The notes under the pieces were generated by a model. It was not told the origin of the DNA, did not search any database, and saw nothing but the letters and a program-made list of their open reading frames with translations. From positions 1 to 39,132 of the forward strand of contig CALVCF010000003.1 of NCBI GenBank assembly GCA_944325935.1: DNA of 39,132 nt, read 5' to 3'. A program made the translations under genes and the position numbers. Positions 7,165-16,339 of the stretch are shown here, piece by piece; within the stretch, counting starts at the first letter, position 1, and every line of letters begins with the position of its first letter. This DNA comes from an uncultured Erysipelotrichaceae bacterium. Its GTDB lineage: Bacteria > Bacillota_I > Bacilli_A > Erysipelotrichales > Erysipelotrichaceae.

Positions 7165-9722
7165 AGAAGGTTTTAATTTTAATCATAATGGTGATGTTGA
7201 TCGGCACGGGTGCTCTATGTGCTAATCCCACCACCATCGAGGCAAAAGAATATTACAGCTATTCATGCGGTGATCAATTCGAACTGTCCTATATCACTGA
7301 CGATGGTCAATTTCAAAAAGACAGTTGTTATGTCTCTTTTGATGATGCCCTAAAGGCAATGAACAAAAAAGGCAGTGAATATGTCGTTCGCCATAATAAG
7401 TCTTTATCGCCAACTAAGATCATTGCGATGGTTTCGGGCAATGCTTATTCATATCCCGCCCGCAGCGGTCATATTACTATGAATGTTTTTGATAGCGATA
7501 AGTATAATCATAACACTATTACTTATCTTACTAATCACTATGAAATGCGCTATGAGGGGACGACTGTTTATTTGACCAGCGATAACAACTATGGCGGTAT
7601 TGCCGGAGGAGGAATGATCAAAGTATCCTTTGATGGTTTTGAAGGATATGCCGATCTAGAATATACTGATCTTGTACCCGATAAGTTTATCGATAATGGT
7701 TTACCGATCTATCTAGGCGGTAACGACAAGACAAATGAAAACGAGCAACCTTTCTTAGTAAAGGTTTTAAGAAGTTATTATACCGTAGAACAAAACGGCA
7801 ATTATAAAGATCTCGTCTTTTATAATATGCGTGCCTATCCGACTCAAAATGGGCAAGATGGCAACCCCTCGTTCCAAGAGCGTTATATCATTGGACCAGC
7901 GCCCAGTGAGATGAAAACAGGTACAAAGTATTACAGCTATGACGGTCATAATTACTACAGTGATTACAAATGCCAGAATCATGTGGTCGACTATTATAAT
8001 TATTATCAATACTTGCCTTTAAGATCCAAGACCGAAATATCAGCCAGCGATCTTAATGCGTTTTTGATCGATATAAAGGGCTCAAGTACTTCATCGGTCA
8101 TCAAGAATAAGGGTCAGGCCTTTATTGACGCTCAAAACGAGTACGGAGTCAATGCCTTGCTATTGTATGCGATGGCTTGTCACGAAAGTAACTATGGTAC
8201 TTCGCCTATCGCTTTAAACTACAATAACCTTTTTGGTTGGAATGCGGTTGACTCAGATCCTGGCAATGCTTCATATTACAGTAGCGTTGAAGCCTGTATC
8301 GACCAGCATGCGGGACGTAATCTAAAAGGCTATCTCGATCTGACGGACTATCGTTTCTTTGGTTCGCATCTTGGCAATAAAGGTTCTGGCTTTAATGTAA
8401 AATATGCCAGCGACCCATATTGGGGAATGGGTATTGCCTCCCTTGCTTATCAAATCGATAAATTCGCCAACGATTATGATGGGACCTTAAGTGATTATGG
8501 AAGCTATGATCTAGCAATCGTTGACAAAGGTACAGCTTTTCTAGACAGTCCCTCAAGCTCTGGCAAAACCTATGACACAGCCTTATTTGGTGTCAGCTCT
8601 TATTTCACGACCCTTACTGTTATTCCTCTTGAAGTAAGCGGTAATTATGTTAAAGTCCAGTTCACAAGTCCTATCATCAATTCGAAAGTCGACACATCAA
8701 GCACGATGAATAGTTATGATTTCAGTGCCAGTGTAGCCTATGTTGATTCTAGCAAGCTGCATATGATCAATGGTGCAGATATGAGTGATAATAATCAGGA
8801 TGATTCTACTGATAGCAGACAGGTCATGTCGATTAGCGATATGACGCTTGATGCCGATGGCAAACTAAAAGTTGCAGGAACAGCCTTTATGTCACATTAT
8901 AACTATTCAGATAGTTCTAAGATCTCGCATGAGCTCATGATTTATTCATTAGAAGATAATCAGGTTGTTGAATCATATTCATTAAATACTCTTGATTCAA
9001 ATGGCATATCTTTAAATGACGGGTTTGAGTATGATTACGTCAATTTTGAGGGCACCATCGACCTAGCCGATCTTCCTTATGGAAATTATATTATGAAGGT
9101 CAAAGTTTCCAATGGCGATAATGTTCATGAGATTCAAGTAGCTACGACTAGCCTTAAGTATCATGGCCAATACCAAGTATCTGGCAATGATTCTTATCTG
9201 TTGCATATCAATCAACAATATCGGTCACGAATAGAGATCAGCAAGACAGCACCTTTATTTGATTATGATAGTGTTAATAAGCCATCTAAGCTTAATTCTT
9301 TATTATCGATCAATACGCTCGGCATCGAAAACAACACTATGGTTCTTGAAGGTATCGGTTATATGTTATTCACGGACTTTGGTAAAGAAAACAATGTTTC
9401 ATTCAGCTTTTATTTAGTCTCGAACGATGGTCAAAAATATGAATTTACTAATCAAGAAGTAACAAATTATTTAGACTATACAGATATCTTAAAAACCGGA
9501 TATGATTTAAGTGACGTATGTTATAACACGAGTATTGATTTATCTAACATAGAAGATGGAACATATTATATTGCGGCCGAAATAAGGACGAATCAATATT
9601 ATGATGTAGTCTATCTGGTTGATAGACAGCAACGTGATTATGATGCAGTGAATATTGCCGGTAAGACGATGCAACTTGATACGTCAAATGACCGTGATCG
9701 GGTCGTATTATATGTAGAGTAG
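7161..9722 (+). CDS. Secreted N-acetylglucosaminidase (autolysin)
   Basis: An 853-residue exported peptidoglycan hydrolase. Residues 1-30 form a signal peptide (MKKVLILIIMVMLIGTGALC). A GH73/lysozyme-like glucosaminidase domain lies at about residues 290-430: ALLLYAMACHESNYGTS with predicted catalytic Glu342, then NNLFGWNAVD and YWGMGIASLAYQIDKFA. The region before it is a wall-binding-like beta segment, followed by an SH3-like part (around 450-520) and beta-rich domains to the end. Such enzymes cut the GlcNAc-MurNAc bond during growth or separation. It overlaps the preceding gene by 4 bases and lies 9 bases before the PASTA gene. It is longer than typical autolysins because of the C-terminal half, which I cannot assign. 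Confidence 0.88.
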   Translation: MKKVLILIIMVMLIGTGALCANPTTIEAKEYYSYSCGDQFELSYITDDGQFQKDSCYVSFDDALKAMNKKGSEYVVRHNKSLSPTKIIAMVSGNAYSYPARSGHITMNVFDSDKYNHNTITYLTNHYEMRYEGTTVYLTSDNNYGGIAGGGMIKVSFDGFEGYADLEYTDLVPDKFIDNGLPIYLGGNDKTNENEQPFLVKVLRSYYTVEQNGNYKDLVFYNMRAYPTQNGQDGNPSFQERYIIGPAPSEMKTGTKYYSYDGHNYYSDYKCQNHVVDYYNYYQYLPLRSKTEISASDLNAFLIDIKGSSTSSVIKNKGQAFIDAQNEYGVNALLLYAMACHESNYGTSPIALNYNNLFGWNAVDSDPGNASYYSSVEACIDQHAGRNLKGYLDLTDYRFFGSHLGNKGSGFNVKYASDPYWGMGIASLAYQIDKFANDYDGTLSDYGSYDLAIVDKGTAFLDSPSSSGKTYDTALFGVSSYFTTLTVIPLEVSGNYVKVQFTSPIINSKVDTSSTMNSYDFSASVAYVDSSKLHMINGADMSDNNQDDSTDSRQVMSISDMTLDADGKLKVAGTAFMSHYNYSDSSKISHELMIYSLEDNQVVESYSLNTLDSNGISLNDGFEYDYVNFEGTIDLADLPYGNYIMKVKVSNGDNVHEIQVATTSLKYHGQYQVSGNDSYLLHINQQYRSRIEISKTAPLFDYDSVNKPSKLNSLLSINTLGIENNTMVLEGIGYMLFTDFGKENNVSFSFYLVSNDGQKYEFTNQEVTNYLDYTDILKTGYDLSDVCYNTSIDLSNIEDGTYYIAAEIRTNQYYDVVYLVDRQQRDYDAVNIAGKTMQLDTSNDRDRVVLYVE

Positions 9723-9731
9723 GAGTTTTAG

Positions 9732-11330
9732 ATGAATAAATTAAAGAAGATTTTTAAAGCGATCGTACAAGATAAAATGATCTTAGCCTTATGCGCATTA
9801 TTGTTAGTAATCTTAGTAGTGATTGCTGGTATGGGAATTTATAGTTTAGTAGGAAATTTGCGTATCAAAGCAGAGGATTTCAGCGCTTTAAAGGAAGATG
9901 AAGTTGTTGCATGGTATGAAGATAAGTTTGGATCACGTGATGGATTGACGATTCAAAGAGAATACAGTGAAGAGGTAGAATTAGATTTTGTTATCTCGCA
10001 GGATCCTCAAGCTGGTGAAGTAATCAGCGATGGTTTAACGATCGTTATCTCGAATGGAGCAGATCCAGAGGTTGAATTTGAACTACCTGATTTTGTAAAA
10101 GAGGGTTATACAAAAGAAGAGATCGAAAAATATTTTAGCGATAATAAGTTCTTGGATGTAACTTATGAGTACGAAGTCTCGGATGAGCCAAAGGATACAG
10201 TTATTGATGTCAGTGTTTCTGGTACTGTTAAAAGAGGTGACCCGATTGTCGTTACAGTCTCGGCTGGTGATGATCTAAGTGTGATCGAGGCTGAAGTTCC
10301 CGATCTTACTACTTATACAGAAGCTAATGCGAAGGCCTGGGCCAGTTCCAACGCTATCAATTTAGATATAGAGTATGTTTTTGACGAAAGCGCGAAGGGG
10401 ACAATTTTGTCGCAAGATACCGCAAAAGGAACTATCGTTCATGGTGGTGATACGATCAAGATCACCGTTTCTCAAGGCGAGGGTGTAAGCTTACCCAACG
10501 TCGTCGGTCAAAGCCGTAATAGCGCGCGTAATACATTAAATCAGGAAGGTTTGAAAGTTTCGATTAAAGAAGCTTACTCTTCTAGCGTTAAAGAAGGTAA
10601 TGTTATCTCGATGTCGCCCCGTTCTGGGACAAGAGTAGTCGAGGGTTCTACGGTTACCTTGACCATCTCTTTGGGCCCGGATCCATCAACGATCTATGTT
10701 GATATTGATGAAAGTTATGTTGGTAAAAGTGTTAGTTCTTTTAATTCCTATATCAAAAATCTTGGCTTTCTGAATGAACCAACCAGAAGCGGTAGCTATT
10801 ATAGTGATAGTGTTGATGAAGGGAAGATCTTATCTCATACGACTGGTTCAAAGAGTCTAACTAGCAAAATCACATATGAATTATCATTAGGAAGCTATTC
10901 TTTGAATGCTTCTGATTTTAATGGTCTATCTCAAAGAGCTGCACAAAGCGTTATTGATGATGCCAACAGCCGGCGTGCCAATGTATCTTTAAAGGTTAAC
11001 CGTGATCCAAGCCAAGAATATACCGGAACTCTAAGTGCATGTAGTGTAAGCGGAAAGACTGTAACATGTACGTTGGCATCAGGTTCATATATAATGACCG
11101 GTTATGACTTGTATATTGACTGGGATAATCCTGTTACGCCAGAAAATACTGCAGCTAATGTCAGAAGAATCCTAGGCAATTTTGAAAATTTAAGTATCGT
11201 ATATGGCAGCAATCAAGACACAAGTCCAGGTTATATCCTCTCTATTTCTGTTAATGGCAGCACCCAATTCAGTTATGGTATGTATGATATTTCAACAACT
11301 AGCATTACAGTGGTGATCGACAATGACTAA
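9732..11330 (+). CDS. Stand-alone PASTA-domain membrane protein
   Basis: A 532-residue protein with a short cytoplasmic start, one membrane helix at about residues 16-38, and an outer part made mainly of PASTA repeats. Successive units read as 'xxxPDxxx-sxxxAxxxxxxxxlxxxxxxxxSxxxxGxVixxxPxxGxxvxxGxxVxxxVSxG': clear copies at about 110-178, 178-250 (EVPDLTTYTEANAKAW) and 250-320 (LPNVVGQSRNSARNTLNQEG), with degenerate ones at both ends. PASTA domains bind muropeptides and lipid II. They usually belong to PrkC/Stk1 kinases or penicillin-binding proteins, but neither domain is present here. Probably a wall sensor or scaffold working with the neighbouring glucosaminidase. A GGAG site precedes ATG. 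Confidence 0.9.
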   Translation: MNKLKKIFKAIVQDKMILALCALLLVILVVIAGMGIYSLVGNLRIKAEDFSALKEDEVVAWYEDKFGSRDGLTIQREYSEEVELDFVISQDPQAGEVISDGLTIVISNGADPEVEFELPDFVKEGYTKEEIEKYFSDNKFLDVTYEYEVSDEPKDTVIDVSVSGTVKRGDPIVVTVSAGDDLSVIEAEVPDLTTYTEANAKAWASSNAINLDIEYVFDESAKGTILSQDTAKGTIVHGGDTIKITVSQGEGVSLPNVVGQSRNSARNTLNQEGLKVSIKEAYSSSVKEGNVISMSPRSGTRVVEGSTVTLTISLGPDPSTIYVDIDESYVGKSVSSFNSYIKNLGFLNEPTRSGSYYSDSVDEGKILSHTTGSKSLTSKITYELSLGSYSLNASDFNGLSQRAAQSVIDDANSRRANVSLKVNRDPSQEYTGTLSACSVSGKTVTCTLASGSYIMTGYDLYIDWDNPVTPENTAANVRRILGNFENLSIVYGSNQDTSPGYILSISVNGSTQFSYGMYDISTTSITVVIDND

Positions 11331-11856
11331 TCGTGTATTGATGGATGCGGATATGATGTCGCGTTCAATTAAAAGAATTGCGCATGAGATATTGGAACGC
11401 AATAAAGGCGCCAATGATCTAGTATTAGTCGGCATCAAATCTAGAGGCGAAGTCTTGGCTAAGAGACTTCACGATCATATTCTAAATATCGAGGGCGTCG
11501 ATGTCGTTACCTTGAGTATGGATTTTTCGCCTTGGCGTGATGACAAGGAATCAAAAGATTATATCATTCCTCCTACACCTTATGATTTTACCGATAAGAT
11601 CGTTGTTTTATGTGATGATGTCTTGTATCGGGGAAGGACCGTGCGTTCAGCGATGGACGGGATCATGCACTATGGTCGGGCTAAGATGATTGAACTGGCA
11701 ATCTTGGTTGATCGTGGACATCGACAGCTACCGATCAAAGCGGATTTTGTCGGAAAGAATATTCCAACAAGCGAAAGCGAAGATATTGCAGTGCATTTTG
11801 TGGAATATGACAATATTGATGAAGTCATCATTAATCGTAAGGAAGAAGCGTATTGA
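11323..11856 (+). CDS. pyrR: PyrR, pyrimidine regulator and uracil phosphoribosyltransferase
   Basis: A 177-residue type I phosphoribosyltransferase. The PRPP-binding loop is IVVLCDDVLYRGRTVRSA near residues 91-108; VLVGIKSRGEVLAKRL and ELAILVDRGHRQLPIKADFVGKNIPTS are PyrR signatures. In Firmicutes PyrR binds pyr mRNA when UMP is bound and promotes attenuation, and it also makes UMP from uracil and PRPP. Its start overlaps the end of the PASTA gene by 8 bases, so it is the last gene of the wall operon rather than the first gene of a pyr operon, an unusual context. Uracil could come from the PsuG reaction encoded nearby. A terminator fused to its stop codon ends the unit. Confidence 0.95.
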   Translation: MTNRVLMDADMMSRSIKRIAHEILERNKGANDLVLVGIKSRGEVLAKRLHDHILNIEGVDVVTLSMDFSPWRDDKESKDYIIPPTPYDFTDKIVVLCDDVLYRGRTVRSAMDGIMHYGRAKMIELAILVDRGHRQLPIKADFVGKNIPTSESEDIAVHFVEYDNIDEVIINRKEEAY

Positions 11857-11874
11857 AACTTAATACGCTTTTTA
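11847..11874 (+). terminator. Intrinsic terminator at the pyrR stop codon
   Basis: AGCGTATT (11847-11854) and AATACGCT (11862-11869) form an 8-bp stem around a 7-base loop, followed by T-rich sequence. The pyrR TGA (11854-11856) straddles the stem and loop. Confidence 0.85.
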
Positions 11875-11887
11875 TATTATTTTGCGA

Positions 11888-11912
11888 TATAATAATCGTA
11901 GCCATGTAGGGA
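11888..11912 (+). promoter_or_regulatory. Putative nifJ -10 box and ribosome site
   Basis: TATAAT at 11888-11893 follows the pyrR terminator directly, but no good -35 box is visible because the terminator occupies that space. GGGAGG lies 7 bases before the nifJ ATG. Confidence 0.5.
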
Positions 11913-11919
11913 GGTATTT

Positions 11920-14900
11920 ATGGCTAAAACATTTATGTCCATGGATGGTAATAATGCTGTAGCGCATTGCGCGTATGCATTTACTGAAGTAGCTGGTATT
12001 TATCCGATTACTCCATCATCACCCATGGCCGAAGTAATTGATTCTTGGGCTTCGCAAGGGCGCAAGAATGTTTTTGGTGAAGTAGTTAAAGTCGTTGAAA
12101 TGCAATCCGAAGGTGGTGCAGCTGGTGCTGTTCACGGTGCATTGCAAGGCGGAGCTTTAGCTTCAACTTTTACTGCTTCTCAGGGTCTATTACTAATGAT
12201 CCCCAACATCTATAAGATGGCTGGTGAATTATTACCTGGCGTTATCCATGTTGCAGCCCGTGCTCTTGCCGGACGTGCTCTTTCTATTTTTGGTGATCAC
12301 CAAGATATCTACGCTTGCCGTCAAACTGGTGCTTGTATGTTGGCTTCACATTCAGTTCAAGAATGTATGGATCTAGCTGGTGTAGCTCACTTAGCAGCAA
12401 TTGAGGGTTCTTTACCATTCATTCACTTCTTCGATGGTTTCCGCACTTCTCACGAGATTCAAAAGGTAGAAGTAATGGATGAAGAGTTCTTAAAGAGCTT
12501 ATTAGACATGGATGCAGTAGCACGCTTTAAGGCCCATGCTCTGAATCCACATACAAATCCTGTTGTCCGCGGCGGCGCTGAAAACGATGATATCTATTTC
12601 CCAGCTCGCGAGGCTCAAAACAAGTACTATGATGCGATTCCTGATATCGTCAACAAGTACATGCAAAAGATCTCTGAACATACTGGTCGTGATTATGCGC
12701 CATTTACATATTATGGTGCTGAAGATGCAGAACGCATTATCATCGCGATGGGTTCAGTCACTGAGACGATTAAAGAGACTATTGATACTTTAGTTGCACG
12801 CGGTGAAAAAGTCGGTCTTGTCAAAGTCCACTTATATCGTCCATTCTCGGTAAAATACTTAAAGGCAGTCTTGCCTGCAAGCGTCAAGAAGATTGCGGTC
12901 TTGGATCGTACTAAGGAATCTGGTGCGCGTGAGCCATTGTATCTTGATGTCATAAATGCTTTAAGAGATACAGATTACAAGATCATCGGCGGTCGTTATG
13001 GCTTAAGTTCTCGTGATACAGCTCCAAATCAAATTAAGGCTGTTTATGATGAACTAAACAAAGATGACATGAAGGAAGAATTCACGATCGGTGTCAATGA
13101 TGATGTTACACACTTAAGTCTTGACTTAGATCCAAACTTCCACAATGAGGCTGATTATACTACTTGTCTGTTCTATGGTTTAGGTAGTGATGGTACAGTT
13201 TCTGCCAATAAGTCATCTATCAAGATCATCGGCGATAATACTGAACAATATGCCCAAGCTTATTTCCAATATGACTCGAAAAAAGCCGGCGGTGTCACTC
13301 GTTCACACTTACGCTTTGGTCCATCGCCCATCCGTTCAACTTACTATATCGACAATGCTGACTTTGTATCTTGCTCGCTTGATGCATACTGCTTCAAGTA
13401 TGATATGGTCCGCAACTTAAAAGATGGTGGTACTTTCTTATTAAATACGACTTTCTCTAAGGACGAGATCGAAAAGCATCTGCCAAACAGAATGTTAGCA
13501 GGTCTTGCTAAGAAGCATGCCAAATTCTATATTATCGATGCTACAGAGATTGCGGCTCGCATCGGTATGGGACGTCGGACAAATACGATCTTACAATCTG
13601 CTTTCTTTGCGCTCAATGAACAGATCATGCCATATGATAAGGCTGTTGAGCTCATGAAATACATGGCGAAGAAGTCTTATTCGAAAAAAGGTGATGAGAT
13701 CGTTCAGTTAAACTATAAAGCGATCGACGAAGGCAAGGGCGGTATCGTCGAGATCGAAGTTAAGCCTGAATGGGCCGATCTTCCCTATGATACAGCACGT
13801 AAGACGACTGGCGATGAATACTTTGATGTCCATGTCGAGGGTATCAACTCGCTTGAAGGTTATGACTTACCGGTTTCTAATTTCACCAAGTGGAACTTAG
13901 AAGATGGATCTTTACGCAATAATGTAGCATATAACGAAAAACGGACGATAGCTGTTCAAGTTCCAAGCTGGAATCCTGACAACTGTATCCAATGTGGTTT
14001 CTGTAGTTTCGTATGTCCGCATGCTACGATCAGACCATTCTTATTAACTGATGAAGAAGTAGCAAATGCTCCAGTCGAATTCAAGACGATCCCAGCTATG
14101 GGCAAGGGAGTAGAAAACCTCAAATACCGCATTCAAGTTTCACCTGCTAACTGTGTGGGTTGTGGCTTATGTGTTACTGAATGTCCTGGAAAGGGTGGCA
14201 ACAAGGCTCTTACGATGGTCGACATCAACACCAAGCTTGATCAAGAACCTCTAGCTGACTACTTATTCAAACATACTGAATACAAGACTGAGTACTTCCC
14301 CAAGACAACTGTTAAGGGTTCGCAGTTCTTAATGCCTTACTTTGAAGTTTCTGGGGCTTGCCCGGGTTGTGGTGAAACACCATACTACAAGTTAGCTTCA
14401 CAATTATTCGGTAAGGATATGTTGGTTGCTAATGCGACTGGTTGTTCAATGATCTATTGTTCTAGCACGCCTTCTTCACCATTTGTCAATGATGAGAACG
14501 GTAACGGTGTCGCTTGGGCCAACTCGCTATTTGAAGATAATGCTGAATATGGTTTCGGTATGGCTATTGCCCAAAACTATAAACAAGCACGTATCTTAAA
14601 GATCATGGAAGAAAATCTCGATGGCGATTGCCACGATGTCTTCGAAAAATACATCAAAGCTCATAACGACAACGATCGTGAAGCACAACGCGCCTTAAAG
14701 GATGAAGTTGTTAAGGTTGTCAAGGCTTCAAGCAATGAAGCTGTCAAAGAACTGCTCGACTACGAGAGAGATCTTGTATCTAAGTCGGTCTGGATCGTCG
14801 GTGGTGACGGCTGGGCTTACGATATTGGTTACGGAGGCTTAGACCATGTCTTAGCTAATGATATGAATGTCAATGTCTTAGTCTTAGATACTGAAGTCTA

Positions 14901-15426
14901 CTCTAATACCGGTGGTCAATCATCCAAGTCTTCACAAGCTGCTTCTATTGCGAAATTCGCTGCAGGTGGTAAGGCTACAGCTAAGAAAGACCTGGGCCAG
15001 ATCGCTATGGCTTATGGTCATGTCTATGTTGCTTCAGTTTCAATGGGTGCTAATCGTCAACAGACTTTAAATGCCTTCATGGAAGCTGAAAGCTACAATG
15101 GTCCATCACTTATCATTGCTTACTCGCCATGCGCCGAACATGGTATCAAGGGTGGTTTAAGCAATCATCAAGCCGTTGAAAAGAATGCTGTTGAATGTGG
15201 CTATGTAACACTTTACCGCTACGATCCACGCAAAGAACATCCGCTCACAGTTGATTCGAAAGAACCAAATTGGGACAAGTTCGAAAGCTTCTTATTAAAC
15301 GAAAACCGTTATGCTCAACTTGTTAAGTTAAAGGGTAAAGAAAAAGCTGAAGAAGCCTTTGCTAAGACAAAATCTGATGCCCAAAAACGTTACAAGCGCT
15401 TAATGGCTTTAAAGAACATGGACTAA
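11920..15426 (+). CDS. nifJ: Pyruvate:ferredoxin (flavodoxin) oxidoreductase
   Basis: A 1168-residue single-chain PFOR that oxidises pyruvate with CoA to acetyl-CoA and CO2 and reduces ferredoxin, a hallmark of anaerobic metabolism. Domain I begins with GNNAVAHCAYAFTEVAGIYPITPSSPM; domain V carries two [4Fe-4S] ferredoxin motifs, CIQCGFCSFVCP starting near Cys689 and CVGCGLCVTECP near Cys745; the proximal cluster uses ACPGCGETPY and the Cys in NATGCSMIY; the thiamine diphosphate motif is GGDGWAYDIGYGGLDHV ending in YSNTGG. All expected elements are present and the length is normal. Codon use is regular and highly expressed in style. It is monocistronic and shares a two-way terminator with the opposing gene. 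With PpdK it forms the PEP-pyruvate-acetyl-CoA node. Confidence 0.98.
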   Translation: MAKTFMSMDGNNAVAHCAYAFTEVAGIYPITPSSPMAEVIDSWASQGRKNVFGEVVKVVEMQSEGGAAGAVHGALQGGALASTFTASQGLLLMIPNIYKMAGELLPGVIHVAARALAGRALSIFGDHQDIYACRQTGACMLASHSVQECMDLAGVAHLAAIEGSLPFIHFFDGFRTSHEIQKVEVMDEEFLKSLLDMDAVARFKAHALNPHTNPVVRGGAENDDIYFPAREAQNKYYDAIPDIVNKYMQKISEHTGRDYAPFTYYGAEDAERIIIAMGSVTETIKETIDTLVARGEKVGLVKVHLYRPFSVKYLKAVLPASVKKIAVLDRTKESGAREPLYLDVINALRDTDYKIIGGRYGLSSRDTAPNQIKAVYDELNKDDMKEEFTIGVNDDVTHLSLDLDPNFHNEADYTTCLFYGLGSDGTVSANKSSIKIIGDNTEQYAQAYFQYDSKKAGGVTRSHLRFGPSPIRSTYYIDNADFVSCSLDAYCFKYDMVRNLKDGGTFLLNTTFSKDEIEKHLPNRMLAGLAKKHAKFYIIDATEIAARIGMGRRTNTILQSAFFALNEQIMPYDKAVELMKYMAKKSYSKKGDEIVQLNYKAIDEGKGGIVEIEVKPEWADLPYDTARKTTGDEYFDVHVEGINSLEGYDLPVSNFTKWNLEDGSLRNNVAYNEKRTIAVQVPSWNPDNCIQCGFCSFVCPHATIRPFLLTDEEVANAPVEFKTIPAMGKGVENLKYRIQVSPANCVGCGLCVTECPGKGGNKALTMVDINTKLDQEPLADYLFKHTEYKTEYFPKTTVKGSQFLMPYFEVSGACPGCGETPYYKLASQLFGKDMLVANATGCSMIYCSSTPSSPFVNDENGNGVAWANSLFEDNAEYGFGMAIAQNYKQARILKIMEENLDGDCHDVFEKYIKAHNDNDREAQRALKDEVVKVVKASSNEAVKELLDYERDLVSKSVWIVGGDGWAYDIGYGGLDHVLANDMNVNVLVLDTEVYSNTGGQSSKSSQAASIAKFAAGGKATAKKDLGQIAMAYGHVYVASVSMGANRQQTLNAFMEAESYNGPSLIIAYSPCAEHGIKGGLSNHQAVEKNAVECGYVTLYRYDPRKEHPLTVDSKEPNWDKFESFLLNENRYAQLVKLKGKEKAEEAFAKTKSDAQKRYKRLMALKNMD

Positions 15427-15451
15427 TATCCAATCTAACAATTCAATCAAA

Positions 15452-15487
15452 AAAAGACACATCATTCAAGCGATGTGTCTTTTAAAT
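15452..15487. terminator. Bidirectional terminator between nifJ and the metallopeptidase
   Basis: A perfect 12-bp stem pairs 15452-15463 with 15472-15483 (AAAAGACACATC and its complement) around an 8-base loop, with A-rich and T-rich flanks on either side. It can stop transcription from both directions and overlaps the stop codon (15462-15464) of the minus-strand gene. Confidence 0.9.
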
Positions 15488-16298
15488 ATTCTTTCCAGTA
15501 TTTGTTTACTTCGGCGATAGAAAAATTAATGATATCATCAAATTTTACGTATTTTAAAATGTAATAGATCAATTGTGTTCCTAAATAGTAGCCGATATCA
15601 CCATAACCTCGATAATCACACCAATCGCCAAAGTAACGGTTTTTAGCGCTTTGAGCATCGCGGGCAAAGTCGTTTTTGATCTGAGCTATATTCTTTTCTG
15701 CAAACGATAACCATCCGTTTTTGTCTTGGTGATAAAAGTATCTGTCGTCCACGATCTTTTGTTCAAAGACCATCGCGATCCCCTCGGTGAATAATTGCCA
15801 TATCATTTCATCTGATTTTGAATCAAAGTCTTGTTCTAAAATGCCGAATTGTTTTTGATAGACATGGCCGAGCTCGTGATATAAAAGACCGATCATGTCT
15901 TTTTTACGGTTCCAGCCTAATTCTATGATCTTTTCAATACCTAATAAGACATAATCGGTATCATTAAATGATGTGACCCAGCCTGCGCCGTTACAAAGAC
16001 CGAGATAGAGGATGATGGTGCAAGTTAGTTCCTTATGGAAGATCGCAGCGATCTTATGGTTTAAATCTTTAACGATCACATGAAAGTGCTGCCGTATTTC
16101 TTGTTGTAAGGCTTTTTCTCTTAAGGCTCTATCAATGATCGGCAGGCAATCGTTTTTAAAATCATAGTTTGCTATGTCCTGATAGATCATATCAAAACTA
16201 TTTGGTATTAGCTCATTGATGTATCTTTCATATATCGCTATGTCAAAAGCGTTCTGAAAATACTTTTCTAGAGTTAAAGTGGCATCGATTACTTGCAT
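15462..16298 (-). CDS. HExxH zinc metallopeptidase-like protein (gluzincin type)
   Basis: A 278-residue soluble protein with no signal peptide. HELGH at residues 141-145 inside MIGLLYHELGHVYQ gives the zinc His pair and catalytic Glu; Glu172 in WQLFTEGIAMVFEQ, 27 residues later, fits the third ligand of gluzincins. The arrangement resembles DUF2268-like predicted Zn-dependent proteases, but I cannot name the family firmly and the substrate is unknown. Two GYGDIGYYLGTQLIYY-type residues near the C-terminus resemble the end of the same domain. The gene has no Shine-Dalgarno site; TATAAT lies 6 bases before ATG, predicting a leaderless mRNA. It lies downstream of the LppM-like gene, separated by a terminator. 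Confidence 0.75.
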   Translation of the reverse strand: MQVIDATLTLEKYFQNAFDIAIYERYINELIPNSFDMIYQDIANYDFKNDCLPIIDRALREKALQQEIRQHFHVIVKDLNHKIAAIFHKELTCTIILYLGLCNGAGWVTSFNDTDYVLLGIEKIIELGWNRKKDMIGLLYHELGHVYQKQFGILEQDFDSKSDEMIWQLFTEGIAMVFEQKIVDDRYFYHQDKNGWLSFAEKNIAQIKNDFARDAQSAKNRYFGDWCDYRGYGDIGYYLGTQLIYYILKYVKFDDIINFSIAEVNKYWKEYLKDTSLE

Positions 16299-16304
16299 AG
16301 CCTA

Positions 16305-16310
16305 ATTATA
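16305..16310 (-). promoter_or_regulatory. -10 box giving a leaderless metallopeptidase mRNA
   Basis: On the minus strand TATAAT is followed by TAGGCT and then ATG, so transcription would begin at the start codon. The -35 region falls in the terminator hairpin of the preceding gene and is not recognisable. Confidence 0.5.
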
Positions 16311-16339
16311 ATAAACTTCCTCGGTTTGAGGAAGTTTAT
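16309..16339 (-). terminator. Terminator of the LppM-like gene
   Basis: A 12-bp perfect stem pairs 16311-16322 with 16328-16339 around 5 bases. The LppM-like stop codon (16336-16338) lies in the first arm as read on the minus strand. The run after it is TTTAT, so termination is plausible, although the last bases also serve the next promoter. Confidence 0.7.
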
